64,000 nucleotides of DNA from Sarcocystis neurona (taxonomy: Eukaryota > Apicomplexa > Conoidasida > Eucoccidiorida > Sarcocystidae), in contig KL647323.1 of NCBI GenBank assembly GCA_000727475.1, forward strand, positions 686,358 through 750,357, in the 5' to 3' direction. The notes below the pieces were generated by a model. That model was not told the origin of the DNA. It ran no database searches and saw nothing but the letters and a program-made list of their open reading frames with translations. Shown piece by piece: positions 16,812-26,690 of this stretch. Position 1 is the stretch's first letter; every line of letters begins with the position of its first letter. Made by a program: the position numbers and the translations under genes.

Positions 16812-17459
16812 GTGCCGAAGAAGCAACAGCAGCAGCACAGCAGCAACAACGGCGAGAAAGCAGGAGGAGGAACACCAAAGCGTAACCCGCAGCACGTCGG
16901 GAACTGCAGCCGTGTAACAGCAGGATCTGCGGAAAAGGAGAGGGGGAGCAGCAGCAGCAGAGCACAACCAGCATCTGCAGAGCTACAACCCAGCAGGAGC
17001 AGCAGCAGCACGTTTGCAGCATCAAGAGCAGCTGGCGGACTACTGCAGCGGCACCCCTACCAGAGGGAAGGGACCTGCAGCATCAACGGGACGAGAGCAG
17101 CGGCAAGAGCAGCTAGACAACTTGAGGAACACAAGCTGCAACTCTGCAGCAGCAGCAGAAGACGGAACGCGCCGCGTAATAGAGCTGCAGGAGCAAGAGC
17201 GGCAGCAGAGCGCTGCGACAACAAAAGGGACACTTGCCAGTGGGTGCCTCCTCAAAAGTTCTAGCAGAGTGTTCTTTTGCAGCAGCAACGTGTCTGGAGA
17301 AAACAGCAGCAGCACCGGTACCACTCTTTTGAATACGTCTATAAATACCAACGGCAGCAGCAGCGGGAGGGCTTTTTTGAGCTAGTCTACAACAACTCGC
17401 AGCAGCCGCAGCAGCCGGAGCGTCTTATTCAGCGGTGCCAGCTGTCATCTGTGCTATAA
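16812..17459 (+). CDS. CAG-rich candidate coding region, C-terminal exon at 17283-17459
   Basis: Two open stretches are seen. One at 16812-17264 is Gln/Ser/Ala-rich. A second, 17283-17459, follows a TTCTTTTGCAG acceptor and ends at TAA. The second reads as ordered sequence, with RVWRKQQQHRYHSFEYVYKY, FFELVYNNS and a tail RLIQRCQLSSVL, and it is the better supported of the two. I could not find a phase-consistent junction between them, so the gene model is open and the first part may use another frame. The protein family is not recognised. Confidence 0.35.
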
Positions 17460-17550
17460 GTAGACGATGCCTCCCTGATGAGAAAAAGCGGCTGTGTACG
17501 TACGTGTGTATAAACGGCAACGAATACCTCCTTACACACTTACATGTATA

Positions 17551-17990
17551 TGTGACTGTAGAGTACTATATCTACAATATGGACTGACGGCTACATGCGG
17601 CTGTAGAACAATATATCTACAAGGTGAACACACGTCCATGTGCAGCTATAGAATAGTGTATCTACAAGGTGAATGCACGCCTATATGTGACTGTAGAATA
17701 ATATATATAGAATATGAACTCACGTCTATGTGTAGCTATAGAATAGTCTATCTACAAGATGAACACAAGTCTTTATGTGGCTGTGGAATAATTTATCTGA
17801 AATATGAAGACACGTCTATAAGTGGCTATAGAATAGTATATGTACAAAGTGAACACACGTCTATACAGGAGTAGATCTACAAGGTGAACACACGTCTATA
17901 TGTGGCTGTAGAATAGTAAATTTACAAGGTGAACACACGTCTATATGTGGTTGTCGAAGAATATAGCTACCATAGACACTCACGTATAGC
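17551..17990 (+). repeat. 45-bp minisatellite, ten copies
   Basis: Units start at 17551, 17596, 17641, 17686, 17731, 17776 and 17821 (seven copies in exact 45-bp register). A shortened copy of 35 bp follows (17866-17900), then two more 45-bp copies (17901 and 17946). Consensus parts are GTGGCTGTAGAATA, ATCTACAAGGTGAA and CACACGTCTATA. Because 45 is a multiple of three, the first seven copies read as a 15-residue repeat (for example CRIIYLQGEHTSM). The 10-bp deletion in copy 8 ends that frame at a TAG (17872-17874). Confidence 0.9.
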
Positions 17991-18385
17991 TGAATGTCTG
18001 TAAAAATACCGCCACACAGACACACATACATGTAATGCGATACACTAATAATAGCACGTGAAGACGGAGGTGGGGGAGCGCGACACCAGGTGCGCAGTAG
18101 CTAGCTGCAGGTATGGCTGCTTCATTTGGTGCTAGCTCTGCTGGTGTGACTACTGAAGCTGCGTCGCTGCTGCAAGGGCTGCTGCGACAGCAGCATGTGT
18201 GCTTCCTGCTGCTAACCCTGGGTGGAAGAGGAGCGCGATGGGTCTGCTACTGCTTGCGTTGCAGGAGGTGCAGGACGCCATTTTTGCTGCTATTTGGGAG
18301 GTGAACAGCAGTGCAGCAGCACCTTCGTTTCTCGTAGAACGCCTGCGGCGACAAAGGCAGTAGCACGAGCAGCGCCCCCGAAGCA
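17991..18385. other. CTG-rich leader or intron before the 18386 open frame
   Basis: The plus strand changes here from A/T-rich to CTG-rich (18117-18300) and then to CAG-rich coding sequence. That pattern resembles the ends of the introns assigned further right, so this may be a 5' UTR intron. Confidence 0.35.
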
Positions 18386-21300
18386 ATGGAGCAGCAATAT
18401 CCGGCGAGCGAGCTGCAGCAGCAGCAGAAGCGTGAGCAGGAGCAGGAGCTGCAACAGCAGGAGCTGCAGCAGCAGGAATTGCAACAGCAGGGGAGAAGCG
18501 AGATGCAGCAGCAGGGGGCGCAGCAGCAGGGGGCGCAGCACCTGAGGACGCAGCTGCAGGGGGCGCAGGAGCAGAGGACGCTGCAGCAGTGTGCGCAGCA
18601 GCAGGACCCAAGAGGAAGAGGAAGACGGGGAGACGAAACAGAAGGGCAGAGGCAGGGACAGCAGAGACCGCCCAAGAGGAGAAAGCAAAGTAGCAGCAGC
18701 AATGTCGAGCGCATCCTGATCCAGCAGAGTTACTTTGAAAGGTCTACAACCACTGCAGCAGCACCGGGAGGGGAAACAACACCTGCTGCTGCTGCTGCCG
18801 GCATTGGTGTCGCTGCTGCTGGGGCTGGTGGCGCTCGCGATGCCGCAGGAGCAGCAGCTGCCACTGCTGGGACAGCTGCTGGTAGTATATTGAACACAGG
18901 TGGATCGGGCTGCTTGCTTACTCACGCAGCCGAAGAAGAAGGAGCAGCAGCAGCCCAAGCACCGACAGCAGCGGCCGAAGAAGCAGCAGCAGCAGCCGAA
19001 GCAGCAGCAGCAGCCGAAGCAACAGCGGCAGCCGGAGCAGCAGCAGCGGCCGAAGTGGCAGGAGCAGGTTGCGCCGCAGCAGGAATTGGCGGACGTATCG
19101 ACGGAGGTCCTGTTGGAGCTGCTTTGATTGAAAGAAGACAAGCGAGCGACCGTTTTTCGTCAGTAGCGGCAGCGGTAGAGCGAGAAGCAGGAGCAGCAGC
19201 AGCAGCAGAGAGCAGAGGGGAGGGCGACAACAGAGACGGCGGAGCACTAGCAGCAGCAGCAGAAAGCGGGGGAGTTGCTGCTGGTAGAGGAACAGATGAA
19301 GACCCAGAGAAACAAGAAGAAGAAGCAGCAGCAGCAGAAGCGGCTTTTGTCTTCGCGAGTCTGAGGTCGGCAGCGTCCGCAGCAGCAATTCAACAGCACC
19401 AGCAGCTGCAAATGATACAACAGCAAATTGCAGAACAGGCGCGCAGACAAGAGCAGCAGCAGAAGAGAGAGGCTGACCAACAGCAACAACGTTGGCAGCA
19501 ACAGCGGCTGGAAGGACATTACCAGGGGATGCCCCTGCAGCAACGACGACAGGAAGAAGAACGACAGGAACAGCAGCAGCAGCAGCAGCGACAGCAGCAG
19601 AGTCGCCGAGGCCGCCGGCGCGGCTGCGGCCGGAAAGCAGCAGCCATCACACAGCAGCAGGAAATGGAGGAGCAAATGCAGCAGGAACTGGAGAGACAGC
19701 ACCAGCAGCAGAGGGGGGAACAGGAGAGACAGCAGCAGCAGCAACAGCAGCGACTGCCGATAATATTCCTAACCACCGAGCAGCAGCAGCAGCAGGTTGT
19801 ACGTCCAGAAGAAGAAGACGGGCGGACGCAACAGCAGCAGCAACAGCAAGTGATACAACAGCAGCCGGAGCCGCACCGTGCAGAGCTGCTGCAGCAGGCA
19901 CTGCGAGAGGAGCAGCTGAACCAACTGCTGCAGCAGCGAGAGCTGGAGGAGCAACAGCGACAGCACGAGCAACAGCAGCCAGAGGAGTTGCAGCAAGAGA
20001 GAGAAGTGGACATGCAGCAGGTCGAGCAGCAACAGCAGCAGCAGGAAGAGGAAGAAGAAGAGGAAGAGGGCCAGCAGCAGCAGCAGGGCAGGCGTCGGCG
20101 TGGTCGTGGACAGAGAGGAAAATATGCGTTGATGCTGCGCGGCAGTTGGACGTGTGGGGCGGAGGAAATCACTGCAGCAGGAGACACCAGCGGCAGGAAA
20201 CTGCAGCAGCCGCAACAACAAGGAGCGAGTCGGCGGAGCAGCAGCTGCAACAGCCACGGCAACAGCAACAACAACGGCAGCAGCAGCAGCAGGAGTGGGG
20301 AAGGAGGAAGAAGAGGAAGAGGTAGTGGAGGAGGAGGTGGCAACAGCAGCAGCAAAAGAGGGGCAAGCTGCTATGGTCGGCGCGCGAGCAGCAGCAGCAG
20401 CAGCTTCATAGAACAGCACCTGCAGCAACAGCTGCTGCTGCTGCAGCACCAGCATCCGGAGTTCCACCAGCAGCTGTTGCACCCGGACCAGCAGCAGCTG
20501 CTGCACCGGGAGCTCCACCCCGAACAACAGCAGCAGCAGCACGAGCAGCACCGTCAGGTGGAGCTGCAGCCGTCCGAGTGTCTTCGTTTTGCATCCGGGC
20601 AGCAGCTGCAGCAGGTGGCAAGAGCTCTAGAACAGCAGCAGCAGCGGCACGAAGAGCTCGCACAGGGGCAGGAGCAGAGGCAACAGCAGGAGCGACCGCA
20701 GCAGCAGCAGGAGTCGCAGCAGCAGGCGCAGGTGGGCGCGGGGGTCCCAAGGAACGAACAGCGACAGCAGGCGTTACTTGTGGACGGAGTTATGCAGGAG
20801 CTTATTGCCCAGGGGTTTTCTCCTGCTGCTGCTGCTGCCGCATGCGGACTTTCAGCCTTCCCCGTACCATCAGCTGCAGGCGCAGCTGCAGCTGCAGCAG
20901 CATCGACGACTGCAGCAGGAACAGCAACAACAGTAGCATTACCGACGTCGCTGAAAGCCTCAGCCGAACAAGCAGCGCCGATTGTGCCAGCAACAGCAGT
21001 AGCAAGTATATTGTCCCGCACGCCTGCTGGTGCTACGTTGGAGCCTCCTGCTGCCTCAACAGCAGCAGCAGCAGACCCTTTCTCAGTCGCAGCAGCAGCT
21101 GCTGCACTTCTGCGCGCTGCCGGTGGAAACGCCGATGTTGCTGCTGTTGCTGCTGCGAAGAGTGTCCTCGCAGGACTACACCTGAACGTACACCCCTCGC
21201 GACAGCAACAGCAGGTGCAGCAGCAGCGACAACGGCAGCGACCGCAGCAGCAGCAGGACTCTCCACAACAGCAGCAAGAACAAGAAGAACAGCAACAGCT

Positions 21301-22471
21301 CGAAGAGCAGCAACAAGAGCAGCAACAAGAGGCGCAAGAGCAGCAACTGCAGCAGCAACGGCAGCAACACCAGCAGCGGCAGCAGCAACGGGCGCCAACC
21401 CCGTCGGCAGTGCAACTGCTGCAACAGCAACTGCAGCAGCGACAGCAAGAATTGCAGCAGCAACAGCAACGACAGCTGCAACAGGAGCGACAATTGCAAC
21501 AGGAACTCCAACAGCAACAGCAGCGACAACTGCAACAGGAATTGCAGCAGCAACAGCAGCGACAGCTGCAGCAGGAGCGACAACTGCAACAGGAGAGACA
21601 GCTGCAACAGCAGCAGCAGCGCCAGCTGCAACAGCAGCAGCTTCAGGCGCATCAGGAGCAGCAGCGTTTCGAACAGACTCAGCAAGCGCAAGGACAGCAG
21701 CAGCAAGTGCCACAGCAAGGGGAGCAGGAAGGACAACAACAGAGCCCAGTTGACTGGCTTGCTGTGCTGCAGCAATATGGGGTGGAGAAGGGGACGCTGC
21801 TGCAAGCGCTTGCCTCTCTGTTGCATCAATCGCCCGCGGAGCTGATCAGGCTGATCCAAGAGCGAAATGCAAGTGCTGCTCTTTCTTCTTCTTCTAGCAG
21901 CAGCAGCGCCTCCCTCTTCAGCAGCAGCAGGAGCAGCAGCAGCAGCGCGAACAGCAGCAGCAGCATCTTTTTTCCTGCAGCGGTAACTGCTTCGCCCGCC
22001 GCAGGACTCACGCAGGCGGTCGACGTACCGGAGCGACAGCAGCAGCAGCAGCGCGTCAAACAGCAGCAGCACGGAAGACGGCACACAGAGAGACAGACAC
22101 AGCAACACCAGCAGCAGCAGCAAATTCAGAGCGTACAAGCGCAACTCCAGGCGCTCCAGCAGCTTCGACAACGACAGCAGCTCTGTCAGTCCCAGGCTGA
22201 AGCGCTGCTGCAGCCAACACCGACAGGTACCCTGCGCCGCTGCCCCTGCTGCTGCTGCTGCTACTGCCACTGTCATTGCCATTGCCGTTCCCACTGCTAC
22301 TGCTGCCGCTACTGCTGCTGCTGCCGCTACTGCTGCTGCTGCCGCTACTGCTGCCGCTTCTCCTACTGCCGTTCCTGCCATTGCTTCTATTGTTCCTTTT
22401 GCTACTGCGGCTGGCCTTTTTTCTCGTGCTTCCGCTGTTGCTGCTGCTGTCCCTGCTGCTGCTGCTGCTGA
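18386..22471 (+). CDS. Very large Gln/Ala-rich HAAR protein, function unknown
   Basis: The uninterrupted frame from ATG 18386 spans 1,361 codons. Composition runs in blocks: Gln/Glu-rich (residues 1-100), Ala-rich (130-305), Gln-rich (335-560), Ser/Gly/Arg (590-665), Gln, Ala (810-930), Gln with QQLQQ-type coiled-coil patterning (935-1120), Ser (1165-1195) and Gln again. Islands that look ordered are VDGVMQELIAQGFSPAA (about residue 800), PTSLKASAEQAAPIVPATAV (about 850) and DWLAVLQQYGVEKGTLLQAL followed by LLHQSPAELIRLIQERN (about 1120-1160). These islands favour this frame and strand over the poly-Leu and poly-Cys antisense frames. The final 80 codons are Cys-rich only because CTG runs are read out of register. 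A donor at 22227 (ACAG|GTACCC, phase 1) probably ends the exon. I cannot tell whether this is a separate gene or a 5' exon of the amine oxidase gene. Confidence 0.6.
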   Translation: MEQQYPASELQQQQKREQEQELQQQELQQQELQQQGRSEMQQQGAQQQGAQHLRTQLQGAQEQRTLQQCAQQQDPRGRGRRGDETEGQRQGQQRPPKRRKQSSSSNVERILIQQSYFERSTTTAAAPGGETTPAAAAAGIGVAAAGAGGARDAAGAAAATAGTAAGSILNTGGSGCLLTHAAEEEGAAAAQAPTAAAEEAAAAAEAAAAAEATAAAGAAAAAEVAGAGCAAAGIGGRIDGGPVGAALIERRQASDRFSSVAAAVEREAGAAAAAESRGEGDNRDGGALAAAAESGGVAAGRGTDEDPEKQEEEAAAAEAAFVFASLRSAASAAAIQQHQQLQMIQQQIAEQARRQEQQQKREADQQQQRWQQQRLEGHYQGMPLQQRRQEEERQEQQQQQQRQQQSRRGRRRGCGRKAAAITQQQEMEEQMQQELERQHQQQRGEQERQQQQQQQRLPIIFLTTEQQQQQVVRPEEEDGRTQQQQQQQVIQQQPEPHRAELLQQALREEQLNQLLQQRELEEQQRQHEQQQPEELQQEREVDMQQVEQQQQQQEEEEEEEEGQQQQQGRRRRGRGQRGKYALMLRGSWTCGAEEITAAGDTSGRKLQQPQQQGASRRSSSCNSHGNSNNNGSSSSRSGEGGRRGRGSGGGGGNSSSKRGASCYGRRASSSSSSFIEQHLQQQLLLLQHQHPEFHQQLLHPDQQQLLHRELHPEQQQQQHEQHRQVELQPSECLRFASGQQLQQVARALEQQQQRHEELAQGQEQRQQQERPQQQQESQQQAQVGAGVPRNEQRQQALLVDGVMQELIAQGFSPAAAAAACGLSAFPVPSAAGAAAAAAASTTAAGTATTVALPTSLKASAEQAAPIVPATAVASILSRTPAGATLEPPAASTAAAADPFSVAAAAAALLRAAGGNADVAAVAAAKSVLAGLHLNVHPSRQQQQVQQQRQRQRPQQQQDSPQQQQEQEEQQQLEEQQQEQQQEAQEQQLQQQRQQHQQRQQQRAPTPSAVQLLQQQLQQRQQELQQQQQRQLQQERQLQQELQQQQQRQLQQELQQQQQRQLQQERQLQQERQLQQQQQRQLQQQQLQAHQEQQRFEQTQQAQGQQQQVPQQGEQEGQQQSPVDWLAVLQQYGVEKGTLLQALASLLHQSPAELIRLIQERNASAALSSSSSSSSASLFSSSRSSSSSANSSSSIFFPAAVTASPAAGLTQAVDVPERQQQQQRVKQQQHGRRHTERQTQQHQQQQQIQSVQAQLQALQQLRQRQQLCQSQAEALLQPTPTGTLRRCPCCCCCYCHCHCHCRSHCYCCRYCCCCRYCCCCRYCCRFSYCRSCHCFYCSFCYCGWPFFSCFRCCCCCPCCCCC

Positions 22472-22821
22472 AGCGTCAGCTGACTCTCCTGCAGCAACGC
22501 CTGCTGCTGCCGCTCTTTTTGCTCGAGAGAGTACATGCGACAGCCGGTCACCCTGCTGCGTCTTTCAGCCAGAGAAAGGCGCGGCAGCGCTTCCTGACGC
22601 AGCAGGAGCGGCAGCAGCGGGGGAAGGTGGGGGCAGGGAGGCGGGAACAGTGAAAGAAGCTGCAGCACCAACGGCCATTTGCTGCAGTCGTGTTGTCCCG
22701 ATGTTGCTGCTGTCTTCCCTACTGGTCTGCTGGAGTGTTGTCCTGAAGCTGCTGCTTCCCCACGTGGGACTTCTTCCCACTTTGTCTGCCGTGCATGAAG
22801 GTGCACTGCTGATGCTGCCAA

Positions 22822-24609
22822 ATGTTGCGCGTTTGCTGCTGTTGCTGCCGCTACTACGCGTTCTGCTGTTGTTCCTGCTGCTGCTGCTGCCCCTCCTGGT
22901 GCTGCTGCAGTTCTTGCTGGCGTCGCCGTTCGTTGCTGCCTCTTTTTATGCTGCGCGTTTTCGCTGTCGCACCTGCTGCTGCGCGTCTGCTGCAGCAATT
23001 GCTGCTGTCACTTCTGCTGCGGCTCCTGTCGTGCGTTCGTGTTGCTGCAGCTGGGGGCACAGAGGCAACTCCACCTGCGAAGAAGAACCGCGGACGAACT
23101 CCCCACGCTGCGACATCTTCTGTCGCAGCCTCTGCTTCCTCTTCTTCCCCCTCTTCTTACTCTTCTTCCTCCTCCTCTTCTTTTGCTGTCCCTTCCTCTC
23201 CGCCGCCTTCCTCTTCTGCTGCTGCTGCCGCGTTCCCCGCTGCAGCCGCTGCTCTGCTGCCTGCTGCTGGTCTTCTGCCCCGTGCACCTGGCAGCACTTC
23301 GGTAGGACTGGCAGCTGCAAAGGCGACCGTGCGGACGACTGCGTCTGCAGATGCTGCGGCTTCCTTTGCTATAGCAGCAGCAGCAGCAGGAGAGTGTCTC
23401 CGGCGCTCTGAGGCAGCCTTCACTTGGTGCTCCGCTGCAGCTTCTCACCAGCCGACGGGGGCCCCTGCGAGAAAAAGAAGAAAACAAAATGAAACTGCTG
23501 CTGCTCCTGTGTCTCCTCCTCCTCCTCCCGAAGCGCTCTCTCCTTCGGCTGCTGCTGCTTCTCCTGCCTACGGGGCACGTGCTGCTGCCGCTGCTTCTCC
23601 GGACCCGCGGCGAATGGCGCTCGCCGCTGCTGCGACTGCAGGGACGCCCTCTGCTGCCGACAACGCGGCCGCCGCTGCAGCATCCCTCTCTTCCCCTTCC
23701 TCCTCCTCCTCTTCTTTTCCCGCCTCCTCCTCTTCTTACCTCTTCTTCTCTTCTTCTTCCTCTTCCTCGTCCTCGGCCTTGCTGCAGACCGAAGACACGC
23801 GTCCCGTGGCGTTCCCCGGCGGAACCGCTGCGGGGCTGAACAGAGCGCAGTATCCCGACGCTGCTGCTGTTGCTGCTGCTCTCTCCACGCCGCTGCCCAT
23901 CACGACGGTCATAGTGCCTCCCTTCGCTCCGCCGCCTTCCCGACCTACCTCTTCTGCTGCCTTCCCCGCTGCCGGGACCACCTTCCTCGCCGCGCCCGGG
24001 GCCTCGCCTGCTGCTCCGGCTCCCAAGCGACGGTCCCCCACGAGACGCTCGCCCTCGGCACGGTCTCCTTCGCGACGGTCGCCCTCGGCGCGGTCCCCCT
24101 CACGACCGTCGCCCTCACGACGGTCCCCCGCGCGACGGTCCTCGGCGGCCGCGGCTGCTGCCGTTGCTGCTGCTGCTGCTCCTTCGCCTTCTCCTTCTCT
24201 GCTTGCTGCTGCTCCTCTTCCTCGAGGGGGGACTCCTCACCACCTGTGTCCTCCGCCTCCCACGACGACTCTCGCTGCCTTTTCTTCTGCTGCTTCCCCT
24301 TCGCCTTCTTCACAGAGAGAAGCGGAGACGCTCCGAGCTGCTGCTGCTGCTCTGGTGCTGGCCAACCGGCACCGTTTCGAGACCGTGGCGAACGTGCAAC
24401 AGCAGCAGCACTCTGCCGCTTCTTCTGCCTCCCCCCCCCCCGCCCTCCCTTCTGCTGCTGCTTTCCTTTCTGCGCCCCGGGCTTCCCCTCCTTCTCCGCC
24501 TCGTCCTCCGCCTCCGCCTCCTCGTCCGCCTGCTCCCGCCACCAGGGCTGTGGTGCCCGCACGCAGACGACCACGTACGACAAAACCCACTGCACAAACC
24601 TTTCTTTAA
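22822..24609 (+). CDS. Ala/Ser/Pro-rich open frame with an RS-type repeat
   Basis: Open frame of 595 codons; the displayed start is not an ATG, so it is more likely an exon. The first third is Cys/Leu from CTG repeats and probably intronic. From about 23070 the sequence looks protein-like: a basic patch ARKRRKQNE (near 23470), a block PVAFPGGTAAGLNRAQYPDA (23805-23865), ITTVIVPPFAPPP, and then an RS/SP repeat, RRSPTRRSPSARSPSRRSPS, extending over 24028-24150. RS repeats are typical of splicing-related or nuclear proteins, so a nuclear role is an inference. A donor-like CCAC|GTACGA near 24570 precedes the stop. The antisense frames of the repeat are open too, but less natural. Confidence 0.4.
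   Translation: MLRVCCCCCRYYAFCCCSCCCCCPSWCCCSSCWRRRSLLPLFMLRVFAVAPAAARLLQQLLLSLLLRLLSCVRVAAAGGTEATPPAKKNRGRTPHAATSSVAASASSSSPSSYSSSSSSSFAVPSSPPPSSSAAAAAFPAAAAALLPAAGLLPRAPGSTSVGLAAAKATVRTTASADAAASFAIAAAAAGECLRRSEAAFTWCSAAASHQPTGAPARKRRKQNETAAAPVSPPPPPEALSPSAAAASPAYGARAAAAASPDPRRMALAAAATAGTPSAADNAAAAAASLSSPSSSSSSFPASSSSYLFFSSSSSSSSSALLQTEDTRPVAFPGGTAAGLNRAQYPDAAAVAAALSTPLPITTVIVPPFAPPPSRPTSSAAFPAAGTTFLAAPGASPAAPAPKRRSPTRRSPSARSPSRRSPSARSPSRPSPSRRSPARRSSAAAAAAVAAAAAPSPSPSLLAAAPLPRGGTPHHLCPPPPTTTLAAFSSAASPSPSSQREAETLRAAAAALVLANRHRFETVANVQQQQHSAASSASPPPALPSAAAFLSAPRASPPSPPRPPPPPPRPPAPATRAVVPARRRPRTTKPTAQTFL
24028..24150 (+). repeat. Tandem RS/SP codon repeat
   Basis: About ten 12-bp units of the form CGRCGGTCSCCC encode SPSR/SARS-like tetrapeptides within the open frame at 22822-24609. 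Confidence 0.75.
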
Positions 24610-26690
24610 ATGGGCCAACTATATATGAGGTCTATACATACGCTAATACGCACATACATGTATATCTGCGTCGTCGTTTATCTCTTCGTGTATATGTGCG
24701 TGTTTTTCTACCTATATCAGTGTTCATCTTTATATACATATATATCCATACACGTGTGTATACGTGTGTGTGTATATGTGTGTGTGTATATGTGTGTGTG
24801 TGTGTATGTGTCTTTCTATCTCTCTATATTTTTGATTTATACGTGCGTCCATACGTGTCTGTGTCTCTCCGTGTATGTAAAAATAGATGCGTATACATAT
24901 CTGTACGTATGTGTGTATGTGTCTACATACATGCCCACGTATATCCCTGCGTATACATATATATATGTGTATAGGTGTCTCTACATATGTATATGTCCTT
25001 CACTGTCTCTCTATTTGTGTACGTATGTATATATGTTTACGTATATACATGTCTCAATATCTTACAGAGAATTATGTGTATCAATATATATATATATATA
25101 TATATGTGTATGTATATGTGTATGTATATGTGTATGTATATGTGTATGTGTATGCACACGTATTTACATGCGTATATATGTGTGTATCTTTGTTGATATC
25201 CCCTTTTTTGTGTTTCTGTTACCGTGTGTATATATCCATCGAAGATTCGTGTGCATTTCTCTCAATGTGGAGATATTTGTCTCCTGATTTGTTGAGCGCG
25301 CCACTTCTTTTGCTGCTGCTGGGGCGCCTTCGTGGGCGTCCCTCCGTCCCTCCGCATGCGGCGGCTCCACGTGTGGTGTTTGTGCATGCGTCTCCCCCCA
25401 ATTCGTTGACCCCCGAACAATTCCTGACGACCGACCCACACACAAATGCGCCTCCTGTCCACCCATACTTCTGTCGATTTGCCCCCTTCTCTTTTCGCGT
25501 CCTTCCGCTCCTTCCGACGTCCTTTTTATCATCTCTACTTGCCCGTGTGTCTGTGTGTGTATGTCTGCATGCGTATGTCTGCATGCGGCCGCCTCTGTAC
25601 ATATATACATGTGTGGATAAACACGCGTGCCGCTGTCCTGCTCTCCCCCTATGTGTCTCTATAGCCGTGGATGAATTTATATATAATATATGTAGAAATG
25701 TGTGCGTCAGTAGTGGAGGACTTCCGAAGAAGTGCAGAGAGAGAGCGCTGCACACGTCTTGGCGTACGCCCTGCTGTCCGCATGTCTCTCTATACATGCA
25801 CGTATATGCCTCTACCTCCCTGGATATATGTATACATATACATGCACACATATATATATGTGCATATGCTTTTATATATATATATACGGAAAGACGTGTT
25901 TATGGGAGACATGTGTATATATATATAGATATACGTATATGTATTCACCTCTATACACATATATATACACACGTGGGAATATATACATATGTATATTGAC
26001 GTACATATAGGGAACACACACACATATATATGATGGTATGGATAGAAGTATATATATACACATATATATAAGCGTATATAAATATATATGTGATATATGT
26101 GTGTATTTGTATGTATACGTAGGTATCACTGCGTTCACGTCTGCATACATATATATATGGGCATATCTATACAGGCGTGTACTGAACTGAATGTATATAC
26201 TTTCGTCAATAATGTCCGACTTCTTGGACGCATTTTACGTATCAAATCGATTGCGCAGACGACGTCCCTCTTCATCCGCACACATGCATGCACACAAATA
26301 TATATATGCAAGTAGATACAGAGATATACCTCTATATGCTTGGTTTTTTCTAGAGAGTGTACGTCTGTAAACGCGTTGAAGGCGAGGTGGCCTTACTGCT
26401 GCATCACACAGGGAAGTATATACAGCCACATATTCACTTATGCACACATATATATATGTGTATGTGAATATAAGGTTCGGTGTGTAGGTGGATACTCCCG
26501 GTGTATATATGTGTGTGTGTTCTTCGACTCCGTGTGGTAGGCGCTTTTAGGTGTGTGAAGCATGTATAGATGTATGTATGTACGAATAGGTTGAGAAGCA
26601 AACACAGAGAAAGGAAGAAGTAAAGCGCTGCCGTGAGAGGGACATCGACAGTCGTGTGCACATATTCTCCTGCGTCTCTCCGCATGCGAC
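24610..26690. repeat. TA/TG microsatellite-rich intron or spacer
   Basis: Dense TATATG, TGTGTA and TACATA repeats (especially 24640-25200 and 25790-26210). One GC-richer island (about 25300-25500) reads VVFVHASPPNSLTPEQFLTT on the plus strand and may be a short exon, but I could not fix its ends. Confidence 0.55.

Noticed and set aside
19519..20551. Minus-strand poly-Leu and poly-Cys open frames
   Set aside because: They are shadows of CAG repeats in the plus-strand frame at 18386-22471.
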